64,000 nucleotides of DNA from Oscillospiraceae bacterium (GTDB taxonomy: Bacteria > Bacillota > Clostridia > Oscillospirales > CAG-272): positions 248,001 through 312,000 of the forward strand of contig SVTT01000001.1 of the NCBI GenBank assembly GCA_015063625.1, given 5' to 3'. Position 1 is the stretch's first letter, and each line of letters opens with the position of its first letter. The notes under the pieces were generated by a model that saw only the letters and a program-made list of their open reading frames with translations, did no database searches and had not been told where the DNA came from. Below, one piece after another: positions 34,526-42,879 of the stretch. A program made the translations under genes and the position numbers.

Positions 34526-36281
34526 GCAAAGCAAAAAGCGCGCTCCCCGCGGGACTCTGCGCCGCGTTCTTTCTTATTTAAAGGGCTATCGCTTCTTTCT
34601 CGTCGCATCTCTGCTTCTCTCAGTCGGCACCGTGCTTTTCACCCTCCTGCTGCCCGTACTGATCGGCAATGCCATCGATCTGATCATTGCCCCCGGCAAC
34701 GTCGACTTCGACGCGATCCTATCGATCTTCAAAAAGGCCGCGCTCATCATCGGCGCGACTGCCCTGTTCCAGTGGCTGATGAACGTATCCAACAACAAGA
34801 TGACCTTCGGTATCGTTCGCAACATCCGCAACGATGCCTTCGCTCATCTGCAAAAGGTCCCCTTCTCCTACCTGGACAGTCAAAAGACGGGAGATATCGT
34901 CAGCCGCGTGATCGCCGACGTTGACCAGTTCTCCGATGGACTTTTGCTCGGCTTTACGCAGCTTTTCACGGGTGTGATGACCATTCTCGGAACGCTGCTC
35001 TTCATGCTTCTGATCCACCCCGGTATTACACTGGTTGTCGTTTTGGTCACTCCCATCTCTCTCCTTGTCGCCGCATTCATCGCGCGCCGCACCTATCACA
35101 TGTTCAAAAAGCAAAGCGAGATCCGCGGCATGCAAACTGCGCTGATGGAGGAGGCGATCGGCTCACACAAGGTGGTTGCCGCCTTTTCGGCAGAGCAAGC
35201 AATGTCAGCTCGCTTTTACGATTTGAACGAGCGACTGCGCGACGCATCGCTGAAGGCAACCTTTTTCTCCTCGATCACCAACCCCTCCACCCGCTTTGTC
35301 AACAGTCTGGTCTATACGGGGGTCGCACTCTTCGGTGCACTTGCCGCCATCGGAGCAGGCGCCACCCTCACCGTGGGCGAGCTCAGCTGTTTCCTTTCTT
35401 ATGCCAATCAATACACCAAGCCCTTTAATGAAATTTCGGGCGTGGTCACCGAGCTTCAAAATGCTCTTGCCTGCGCCGCGCGCATTTTTGAGGTGCTGGA
35501 TTCCCCGACCGAGGACCCCGACCGCGAGGACGCGACAGCCCTTGTCGCCCCCAAGGGGCACGTGGAGTTCAGGGACGTTTGCTTCTCCTACTCCTTTGAA
35601 AAGCCCCTCATCGAGCATATGAATCTCACGGTTCTGCCCGGTCAGCGCATTGCCATCGTCGGTCCCACAGGATGCGGAAAGACCACGGTGATCAATCTTC
35701 TGATGCGCTTTTACGACGTGAACGAGGGCGCCATCCTCATCGACGGAAGGGATATCCGCAGCATCAAGCGCAGTAGCCTGCGCGAATCGCTCGGCATGGT
35801 TCTGCAGGACACCTGGCTCCACAGCGGAACCATTCGTGAAAACATTGCGTTTGGAAATGCGAATGCCACCGATGAGGAGATCGTTGCCGCCGCCAAGGCA
35901 GCCCACGCACACAGCTTCATCAAGCGCCTTGAAAAGGGCTATGACACCTACCTCGGGGAGGATGGCGGTGCACTCTCGCAGGGGCAAAAGCAGCTGCTCT
36001 GCATCAGCCGTCTGATGCTCTCTCCCCCTCCCCTGCTGATCCTGGACGAAGCGACCTCATCGATCGATACCAGAACCGAGCAGCGTATTCAAAAGGCGTT
36101 TGCCACGCTGATGAGGGGCAGAACCACCTTTGTTGTGGCACACCGCCTTTCCACCATCAAGGAATCCGACATGATCCTGGTCATGAAGGATGGCAACGTC
36201 ATTGAGCAGGGCAACCATGAAGCGCTCCTTGCAAGGAACGGCTTCTACGCCACCCTTTATCACAGCCAGTTTGCCAAATGA
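34518..36281 (+). CDS. Heterodimeric ABC exporter subunit 2 (active Walker B)
   Basis: Fused permease-ATPase of about 587 residues. Six membrane spans in about 22-310, ATPase domain from 345. Walker A GPTGCGKTTVINL near 382, Walker B LLILDEATSSID near 507, H-loop VVAHRLS near 536, but a non-canonical signature LSQGQKQ near 485. Because the degenerate site is formed by Walker motifs of the first subunit and the signature of this one, the two deviations fall on the same site, as in the TM287/288 type. The ATG chosen (34518) overlaps the stop of subunit 1. Confidence 0.93.
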   Translation: MPKQSKKRAPRGTLRRVLSYLKGYRFFLVASLLLSVGTVLFTLLLPVLIGNAIDLIIAPGNVDFDAILSIFKKAALIIGATALFQWLMNVSNNKMTFGIVRNIRNDAFAHLQKVPFSYLDSQKTGDIVSRVIADVDQFSDGLLLGFTQLFTGVMTILGTLLFMLLIHPGITLVVVLVTPISLLVAAFIARRTYHMFKKQSEIRGMQTALMEEAIGSHKVVAAFSAEQAMSARFYDLNERLRDASLKATFFSSITNPSTRFVNSLVYTGVALFGALAAIGAGATLTVGELSCFLSYANQYTKPFNEISGVVTELQNALACAARIFEVLDSPTEDPDREDATALVAPKGHVEFRDVCFSYSFEKPLIEHMNLTVLPGQRIAIVGPTGCGKTTVINLLMRFYDVNEGAILIDGRDIRSIKRSSLRESLGMVLQDTWLHSGTIRENIAFGNANATDEEIVAAAKAAHAHSFIKRLEKGYDTYLGEDGGALSQGQKQLLCISRLMLSPPPLLILDEATSSIDTRTEQRIQKAFATLMRGRTTFVVAHRLSTIKESDMILVMKDGNVIEQGNHEALLARNGFYATLYHSQFAK

Positions 36282-36292
36282 TGCTACAAACA

Positions 36293-36327
36293 AAAAACGG
36301 CTTGCGCTGTCAGCGCAAGCCGTTTTT
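36293..36327. terminator. Bidirectional terminator
   Basis: 16-bp perfect arms aaaaacggcttgcgct/agcgcaagccgttttt around gtc, between the convergent exporter operon and yebC. Confidence 0.9.
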
Positions 36328-36335
36328 GATGCAGA

Positions 36336-37067
36336 TCAATCGCAATTTTCCCAGTTGTGATAGACATTCATGACGTCATCATCCTCTTCCAGCTTCTCGA
36401 TCAACAGTCCCATGAACTTGATGTCATCCTCGCTCGTGAGCGTGACCGTATTGGTCGGGATCTTATCGGGCTCGGCAGAAAGGATCTGATAGCCCGCCTT
36501 CTCCAGCGCTTCCTTGACGGCATATACGTCGTCAACCACGGTATAGACCTCGAAAACACCCTCGTCGGAGGCAAAATCCTCAGCACCTGCCTCAAGCGCA
36601 GTTTCCATCAGCTGATCCTCGTCAATGTCGCCATCCTCATTGTTCACAACGACCACGCCCTTTTCCTCAAAAAGGAAGGAGACGCAGCCTGAGGTGCCCA
36701 TATTTCCGTGATATTTGGTGAAATAGGAGCGCACGTTGCCTGCGGTGCGGTTGCGGTTATCGGTCGTGGTTTCCACGATCACAGCAACACCGCCGGGACC
36801 GTAGCCCTCATAGGTGACCTCCTCATAGTTCTCGCCCGTATTGCCCATCGCCTTCTTGATAATGCGTTCAATATTGTCATTGGGCACATTGTTCGACTTT
36901 GCCTTCTGGATCAGATCACGAAGCTTGGAGTTGGAGTTTGGATCTCCGCCGCCCGCCTTGACGGCAACGGCGATCTCCTTGCCGATCTTGGTAAACACCT
37001 TTGCCTTTTGTGCATCAGTTTTTTCTTTTTTATGCTTAATATTCGCCCATTTGCTATGTCCGGACAT
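36336..37067 (-). CDS. yebC: YebC/PmpR family protein
   Basis: 243-residue YebC/PmpR family protein, described both as a DNA-binding regulator and more recently as helping translation of proline-rich stretches. N-terminal MSGHSKWANIKHKK is diagnostic, with RNRTAGNVRSYFTKYHGNMG near 102-121 and three-domain layout typical of the family. 14 bases after argS, so it is probably cotranscribed with it. Ends at the strong bidirectional terminator. Confidence 0.95.
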   Translation of the reverse strand: MSGHSKWANIKHKKEKTDAQKAKVFTKIGKEIAVAVKAGGGDPNSNSKLRDLIQKAKSNNVPNDNIERIIKKAMGNTGENYEEVTYEGYGPGGVAVIVETTTDNRNRTAGNVRSYFTKYHGNMGTSGCVSFLFEEKGVVVVNNEDGDIDEDQLMETALEAGAEDFASDEGVFEVYTVVDDVYAVKEALEKAGYQILSAEPDKIPTNTVTLTSEDDIKFMGLLIEKLEEDDDVMNVYHNWENCD

Positions 37068-37080
37068 CTTCTTTATCTCC

Positions 37081-38796
37081 TTAAATTTTTTCCATCGTCT
37101 TAAGACAGATCAACGGGAAGGCATTGCCGAGCACCACGTTGACCGCCCCGGTGATCGCCACGCGCGTTGCGCGCACGGCGGGGTCCTCTGCTCCGAGGAT
37201 CTGGCAGTTATGATAGAAGCGATTGAACGCCGCCGCCACATCAAGAATATAGCGGGTGATGATCGAGGGCTCATAATCCGCAATCGCGCTCTTGACCTTC
37301 TCGGGGAAGCGGGCAAGCACCTTCAGAAGCGCCGCCTCGTCGGGCGCAGTGATCTGCCACGTGCCCCCCCCGATCTCTTCGCCGTTCTTTCTCAAAATGG
37401 CACAGGTGCGCGCGTAGGTATACTGCGCATAAGGTCCGGTATTTCCGTCAAAATTGAGGGCATCCTCCATGACGAAATTGATATCCTTGTTGCGGTTGTT
37501 GGAAAGGTAATAAAAGACGATGGCACCGACGCCGACCGCCTCTGCGATCTCGTCCTTGTTCTCGGCATTCGGATTCTTTTCGGTCATAATGCCCCGCACC
37601 TCATCGATGGCGGCACGGAAAAGATCCTTCAGCAGCACCACGTTACCGGTTCTGGTCGCAAGCTTTGCACCGTTGATGCTCACGGTGCCGTAAGGAACAT
37701 GCACCAGGCGATCGTGCCAATCGTAGCCCATCAGCTCCACCACCTTGAACCACTGTGCAAAGTGCAGGCTCTGACCTGCCGAGGTCACATAGATCGCCTT
37801 ATCAAAATCATAGGTGCTCTTGCGGTATACGGCAGCCGCAATATCTCTGGTGGGATAAAGCGTAGAGCCGTCGCGCTTGAGAATCAGGCAGGGGGGCATG
37901 CCGTATGGCTCAAGATCCACGATGGAAGCACCGTCATCGATCTTCAAAAGCCCCGATTCACGAAGCTTTTGCACCTCTGCGGGCATCTTATCGGTATAAA
38001 AGCTCTCGCCCTTATAGCTGTCAAACTCAATGCCGAGCTGGGAATAGGTCTTTTGGTACTCTGCAAGGCTGATCTCAATAAACCAGCGCCAGAGGGCAAG
38101 GTTCTCCTCATCCCCCAGCTCCAGCTTGTGGAACTCGGCGCGAGCCTCATCCTCCAGTGCCTTATTCTGCTCTGCCTCGGTATGGAAGCGCACGTAAAGC
38201 TCGACCAGCTTGTCGATGCCGCCCTCCTCGACCGCCTGCTTACTGCCGTAACGGCGGTAAGCCACGATCAGCTTGCCAAACTGCGTTCCCCAATCGCCGA
38301 GATAGTTGATGCCGACACATTTGTAGCCCACAAACTCGTGCAGCTTCTTCAGGGCATGACCGATCACCGTTGTACCGAGGTGACCGATGTGAAAGGGCTT
38401 TGCCACGTTGGGCGAGGAATAGTCAAGAACAACGGTCTTGCCCTTGCCCGAATCATCGGCACCGTACCTCTCACCCTCGCGAAGAATACCGCCGAGAACC
38501 TCCCTGGCAAGATATTCACCCGAAACGGTGATGTTCAGATATCCGCTTACCGCCTCTGCGCGCTCTACGACCGAAAGGTCGCCGAGCGAATCAACCAGTG
38601 CCGCCGCGATCTGCACGGGTGCACGGCGCAGGACGCGGCTGAGCTTAAAGCAAGGAAGGGCGAGATCGCCCATATTCTCGTCAGGCGGATACTCCAGCAT
38701 GGCCGCGATCTCATCTGCACTCGGCACGGTGGGAACGCCCAGCAGCGCAATGCCCGCAACCAATTTTTCAGCAATCAGTTTTTTGATGGTCAGCAT
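37081..38796 (-). CDS. argS: Arginine--tRNA ligase
   Basis: Class I synthetase, about 571 residues. N-terminal Add-1 domain (1-105), signature VAKPFHIGHLGTTVIG near 124 (the HIGH equivalent), GDWGTQFGKL near 159, and a C-terminal DALR anticodon-binding domain ending in LIC-LKTMEKI. As in other ArgRS, the KMSKS loop is degenerate (TRTGNVVLL near 380). The start was placed at the ATG at 38796 after AGAGGAAAA; the frame extends to 38856 only over the promoter. Own promoter overlaps the pmbA downstream hairpin. Confidence 0.97.
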   Translation of the reverse strand: MLTIKKLIAEKLVAGIALLGVPTVPSADEIAAMLEYPPDENMGDLALPCFKLSRVLRRAPVQIAAALVDSLGDLSVVERAEAVSGYLNITVSGEYLAREVLGGILREGERYGADDSGKGKTVVLDYSSPNVAKPFHIGHLGTTVIGHALKKLHEFVGYKCVGINYLGDWGTQFGKLIVAYRRYGSKQAVEEGGIDKLVELYVRFHTEAEQNKALEDEARAEFHKLELGDEENLALWRWFIEISLAEYQKTYSQLGIEFDSYKGESFYTDKMPAEVQKLRESGLLKIDDGASIVDLEPYGMPPCLILKRDGSTLYPTRDIAAAVYRKSTYDFDKAIYVTSAGQSLHFAQWFKVVELMGYDWHDRLVHVPYGTVSINGAKLATRTGNVVLLKDLFRAAIDEVRGIMTEKNPNAENKDEIAEAVGVGAIVFYYLSNNRNKDINFVMEDALNFDGNTGPYAQYTYARTCAILRKNGEEIGGGTWQITAPDEAALLKVLARFPEKVKSAIADYEPSIITRYILDVAAAFNRFYHNCQILGAEDPAVRATRVAITGAVNVVLGNAFPLICLKTMEKI

Positions 38797-38827
38797 AGTT
38801 TTCCTCTTTTTATAGCATTGACAGTTT

Positions 38828-38856
38828 ATTATATAACAAAATTCCCCAACAATCAA
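38828..38856 (-). promoter_or_regulatory. Promoter of argS-yebC
   Basis: Minus-strand TTGATT (38851-38856), 17-bp spacer, TATAAT (38828-38833). Just upstream is a small stem agccc/gggct (38856-38870) after the pmbA stop. Confidence 0.75.
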
Positions 38857-38874
38857 GCCCCAAAAGGGCTTTTT

Positions 38875-40218
38875 TTAAGATTCACCGGCACAGGAAAGCC
38901 CTCTTACCAGCATATCGGGTGCGGCGATCATGGAAAAGCCGGGCAAGCCTGTTTCCACGCGGTCAGAAAGCGCATCCACCGCCTTTAGCAGGTCAAAGAA
39001 ATTGCCCGCAACGGTAAAGCTGTGCACGGGGGCGGCAAGCTGTCCGTTCTTCACAAGGAAGCCCGCGCTCTCGATAGAGAAATCACCCGTCACGGCATCG
39101 GCACCCGAATGAAGCCCCTTCATCTCGGTGATATAGATGCCGTCGCCAAGCCGCTTTAACAGATCGTGAAAGGAAAGCTCGCCCGCCGCAAGCGAAAGGC
39201 AAAAATGCGAAATGGAAACAGGATCTGCATAGCCGCGCGCGGCGTTACCCGTGCTGACCACGCCCGCCTTTTTCGCGTAGGTGAGATCGTAAAGCAGTGT
39301 TTTGAGAACGCCCCCCTCGATCAGCGCCTTTTTATAGGTGGCAACCCCCTCCGCGTCAAAGGGCATCTGCATAGGGTTATCCTTGTAAAAGGGATCATCG
39401 TAAAGCGTGACGGCGGGAGAGGCAACCACCTCGCCCTCCTTCCCCTTCAGAAGCGAAAGCCCCTGCAAAGCCCTCTTTCCGCTAAAGATACGCGCATAAG
39501 CCGAAAGTAACGAGCGCACCTGCTTCGCGGAGAAAATGACATCGTATTTTCCCGTTTGCAGATTCACCGCACCAAGGCGCGCCTTTGCCTCATCGACCGC
39601 TTTTTTGGCGATTCCCGAGAGGGCGGGATCAAGCTCGGTGGAGTTTGCCGTGCCGTACGAGGGCTCCTCGCCGTCACGAATGATCGCCTTGGCATAGGCA
39701 TAGTGCATCGATGCGGTATGGGAAAGAGAAAGTCCCTTCGCATTGGCGATCGAAACCGTGACCTTGGAGGCGCCTGTCTCGGAGGTGGTGCCGTCAGTGA
39801 CCAGCTCGCTCTCGCCGTACATCTCCTCCTGGAGCGCCAGCGCCGTATGGCGCAGCTCCGCTGCCGTGGGGATCGACATCGGCTCTACCGTCGGCTTGCT
39901 GTATTCGGTGTTGGTAAAATCGCCGTAAAAGATGGGCTCCTCGTCGGCATCCGTGACCCTCGCATTGGCAAGAGCACGCGACACCAGCGCGGCAAGCTCC
40001 TCCTCCTCAAAGCACTCGGTGGCTGCCGCGCCGAGGCGTCCGTCCACCGAAACGCGCAAGGAGACGCCACCGCTCTTGCTGGAGGAAAAGGCGCTCGGCT
40101 CGCGATTCAACGCCTCCGCAGAATGGCTTTCCTCCATACGGAGGTAAACGTCAAATTCGGAAAGCCCCGCTTTTTTTGCCTCGCAAAACAGGATCTCTCT
40201 GATCTTCTCGAAATTCAT
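38875..40218 (-). CDS. pmbA: TldE/PmbA family protein
   Basis: Non-catalytic partner of the TldD/TldE protease, about 447 residues, lacking the zinc HExxH motif. Typical: EALNREPSAFSSSKSGGVSLRV near 36-57, an FSAKQVRSLLSAYA core near 228 and a glycine-rich SIESAGFLVKNGQ near 396. TldD/E in other bacteria degrades or matures unfolded and modified peptides (microcin B17, CcdA). The start is the ATG at 40218 (GGAGG upstream) that overlaps the tldD stop by four bases; the longer frame from 40302 lies inside tldD. Confidence 0.92.
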   Translation of the reverse strand: MNFEKIREILFCEAKKAGLSEFDVYLRMEESHSAEALNREPSAFSSSKSGGVSLRVSVDGRLGAAATECFEEEELAALVSRALANARVTDADEEPIFYGDFTNTEYSKPTVEPMSIPTAAELRHTALALQEEMYGESELVTDGTTSETGASKVTVSIANAKGLSLSHTASMHYAYAKAIIRDGEEPSYGTANSTELDPALSGIAKKAVDEAKARLGAVNLQTGKYDVIFSAKQVRSLLSAYARIFSGKRALQGLSLLKGKEGEVVASPAVTLYDDPFYKDNPMQMPFDAEGVATYKKALIEGGVLKTLLYDLTYAKKAGVVSTGNAARGYADPVSISHFCLSLAAGELSFHDLLKRLGDGIYITEMKGLHSGADAVTGDFSIESAGFLVKNGQLAAPVHSFTVAGNFFDLLKAVDALSDRVETGLPGFSMIAAPDMLVRGLSCAGES

Positions 40219-41597
40219 GAGCGACCTCCTACCGTGATATTGTTCACACGAATGAGGGGCTGACCCACATCGGTGGGTACGCTGCCGCTGCTGGAGCCGC
40301 AAACGCCCTGCCCCGTGGCAAGGTTCTGCCCCACCATATCGATATTCTTGAGAATATCGGCACCCGTACCGATCAGCGAGGCACCGCGCACCGCCTCACA
40401 GATCTTGCCGTTGCGGACAAGATACCCCTCCTTGACGGAAAAATTGAACTCGCCCGTCAAGGGATTGACCGAGCCGCCGCCCATGGCACGCGCATAAAGC
40501 CCGTATTCGATGGAAGCAATGATGTCCTCGTTGCGGTCGGGACCGTTGTCAATAAAGGTGTTGGTCATGCGTGAGGTCGGCTCGTAGCGGTAGTTCTCAC
40601 GACGGCTGCTGCCCGTCATGGGCATGCTCATACGGCGGGAGCCGAGACGGTCGACCATATAATTCTTCAGTACGCCGTTTTCGATCAGCACGATACGGGA
40701 TGCGGGATTGCCCTCGTCATCCATGTGGTAAGAGCCCCATCCTCCCGCAATGGTACCGTCGTCGATGGCAGTCACCTTGGGGTTTGCGATCATTTCGCCA
40801 AGCTTGCCTGCCATCTGCGAGGCACCGATACCCACCGAGCTCGCCTCCAGTGAGTGACCGCACGCCTCGTGGAAAATGACGCCACCGAAGCCGTTCTCGA
40901 TCGCCACCGTCATTTTACCCGCAGGGCAATAGGAGGCACCAAGGTTGGTCAGCGCCTGCTTGGCGGCTCGCTCTCCCACCTCACGGGGGGAAACTCTTTC
41001 AAAGAACTCGATGCCGACACCGCCGCCCGGACCGTAGAAGCCGGATTGATTCTCCACACCGTCGCTGGCAATGGCAGAAACGGCAAGGCGTGTTCTCACC
41101 TTGTCATCCTCGCGGCAGAGCCCCTCGGTATTGGCAACCAGGAAATGGCGACTCACGTCCATATAACTGCCGTCGACCTGCGAAATGCGGGAGTCGGTCT
41201 GCCGTGCGGCAATGCACGCCTCACGCAAGAGCTCGGTCTTTTCAAGCGCAGGCACGCTGTCGGGGGCGCGACGGACATGCGTATGGCGTGCCACGGCGTC
41301 AGGGGTCAGCGTGATGGCACGGCGGTAAGAGGCATCTCCCACGGCACCCGCCACAGAGGCTGCACAGGCAAGCAGACCCTCACGGGAGGTATCCGAGGTG
41401 GAGGCGTAATAGGTTTTGGTTCCGCAAAACACACGGATACCGACACCTGCGATCACCAGATCGCGCACCGACTCCACCTTACCCGAAACAAAGTGGATAC
41501 GGCTCGAACGCTCGCGCTCGGCAAACACCTCGGCAAAATCGCCGCCCGTGGAAACGGCGATCGAAAGCAATTCTTCAAGCAACGCTTTTGCTATCAT
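40215..41597 (-). CDS. tldD: TldD metalloprotease
   Basis: Catalytic subunit of the TldD/E protease, about 460 residues, with the zinc motif HEACGH (HExxxH) in VIFHEACGHSLEASS near 250-264. Other landmarks: SGKVESVRDLVIAGVGIRVF near 37 and GSSRRENYRYEPTSRMTNTFI near 328-348. Cytoplasmic. The start is the ATG at 41597 after AAAGGAG; the frame from 41696 is inside tgt. Order tldD-pmbA with ATGA overlap is a complete pair. Confidence 0.94.
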   Translation of the reverse strand: MIAKALLEELLSIAVSTGGDFAEVFAERERSSRIHFVSGKVESVRDLVIAGVGIRVFCGTKTYYASTSDTSREGLLACAASVAGAVGDASYRRAITLTPDAVARHTHVRRAPDSVPALEKTELLREACIAARQTDSRISQVDGSYMDVSRHFLVANTEGLCREDDKVRTRLAVSAIASDGVENQSGFYGPGGGVGIEFFERVSPREVGERAAKQALTNLGASYCPAGKMTVAIENGFGGVIFHEACGHSLEASSVGIGASQMAGKLGEMIANPKVTAIDDGTIAGGWGSYHMDDEGNPASRIVLIENGVLKNYMVDRLGSRRMSMPMTGSSRRENYRYEPTSRMTNTFIDNGPDRNEDIIASIEYGLYARAMGGGSVNPLTGEFNFSVKEGYLVRNGKICEAVRGASLIGTGADILKNIDMVGQNLATGQGVCGSSSGSVPTDVGQPLIRVNNITVGGRS

Positions 41598-41619
41598 GTT
41601 AACTCCTTTGTATCTGTCA

Positions 41620-42762
41620 TCAATCGGGGTGACGCTCACCCAAGATATTGCGGTATTTCTGATAAAAGCTCTCGAAATAACCGCCGTCCAGTGCATCGCG
41701 GATCTTTTGCGTCAGATCATTGTAGAAATAAAGATTATGCGTCACCGCAAGCCGCATACCGAGCGACTCCTTTGCCTTCAAGAGATGGCGGATGTAGGAG
41801 CGCGAATAGCTGCGGCAGGCGGGACAGTTGCAGCCTTCTGCGATAGGGCGGGGATCGCGTGCGTATTTTTCGTTCAACAGGTTGATCTTGCCGTACCACG
41901 TAAAGAGGTTACCGTGCCTCGCATTACGGCTGGGCATGACGCAGTCAAAGAAATCCACGCCGCGGTGTACTGCCTCCAGAATATTACAGGGCGTACCGAC
42001 GCCCATCAGGTAACGGGGCTTATCCTCGGGCATATGCGGCTCGACCGCATCGATGATGCGGTACATCTCCTCGGTTTCCTCGCCGACAGCAAGACCGCCG
42101 ATGGCATAGCCGTCAAGATCCAGCTCTCTGATCTGCTGCATATGGCGCACGCGGAGATCCTCATACGTGCCGCCCTGATTGATGCCGAACAGCATCTGAT
42201 GCCGATTGATGGTGTCGGGAAGGCTGTTGAGCCTTTCCATCTCCTGCTTACAGCGCACCAGCCAACGGTAGGTGCGTGCGATCGATTCCTCCACATATTT
42301 GTAGGGTGCGGGGTTTTCAATGCATTCGTCAAACGCCATGGCGATGGTGGAGGCGAGATTGGATTGGATCTGCATGCTCTCCTCGGGGCCCATAAAAATG
42401 CGCTTTCCGTCAACGTGAGAGGCAAAGCGCACGCCCTCCTCGGTTATTTTGCGCAGCTGCGCCAACGAGAATACCTGAAATCCGCCGCTGTCGGTGAGAA
42501 TGGGCCTCTTCCAATTCATAAACTTGTGAAGTCCCCCCATCTCCTTGATCAGTCCGTCACCCGGGCGAAGATGCAGATGATAGGTATTGGAGAGCTCGAC
42601 CTGACAGTTGATCTCCTCCAGCTCAACGGTGGACACACCGCCCTTGATGGCGGCACAAGTGCCCACGTTCATGAAAACGGGCGTCTGGATATCGCCGTGC
42701 ACTGTGTGGAGCACGCCGCGACGGGCACGACCGTCCTTTGCTTTCAATGTAAAATTCGACAT
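41620..42762 (-). CDS. tgt: Queuine tRNA-ribosyltransferase
   Basis: Exchanges guanine for preQ1 at position 34 of Asp, Asn, His and Tyr tRNAs. About 380 residues, TIM barrel: TPVFMNVGTCAAIKG near 27-41, the DSGGFQVFSL loop near 93-102, GGLAVGEETEEMYRIID near 226-242 and the zinc site CNCPACRSYSRSYIRHLL near 308-325. The start was set at the ATG at 42762 after GAAAGGA; the frame runs to 42846 only in the spacer. Lies between mutL and tldD; queA is not in the window. Confidence 0.96.
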   Translation of the reverse strand: MSNFTLKAKDGRARRGVLHTVHGDIQTPVFMNVGTCAAIKGGVSTVELEEINCQVELSNTYHLHLRPGDGLIKEMGGLHKFMNWKRPILTDSGGFQVFSLAQLRKITEEGVRFASHVDGKRIFMGPEESMQIQSNLASTIAMAFDECIENPAPYKYVEESIARTYRWLVRCKQEMERLNSLPDTINRHQMLFGINQGGTYEDLRVRHMQQIRELDLDGYAIGGLAVGEETEEMYRIIDAVEPHMPEDKPRYLMGVGTPCNILEAVHRGVDFFDCVMPSRNARHGNLFTWYGKINLLNEKYARDPRPIAEGCNCPACRSYSRSYIRHLLKAKESLGMRLAVTHNLYFYNDLTQKIRDALDGGYFESFYQKYRNILGERHPD

Positions 42763-42879
42763 AGTATATTCCTTTCGGAGTCGGGAATACAGCCCGACCC
42801 ATGATATGCGTAAAAGAGCCGAACGGGGACAGGTCTTTGTATGCAAAAATCCGCCCCGTCATCGGAAAAAGCGATACCG

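Noticed and set aside
36841-38988. 715-residue plus-strand frame over yebC-argS
   Set aside because: Reverse complement of argS/yebC, both with clear motifs on the minus strand; the product is rich in H, R, L without known domain.
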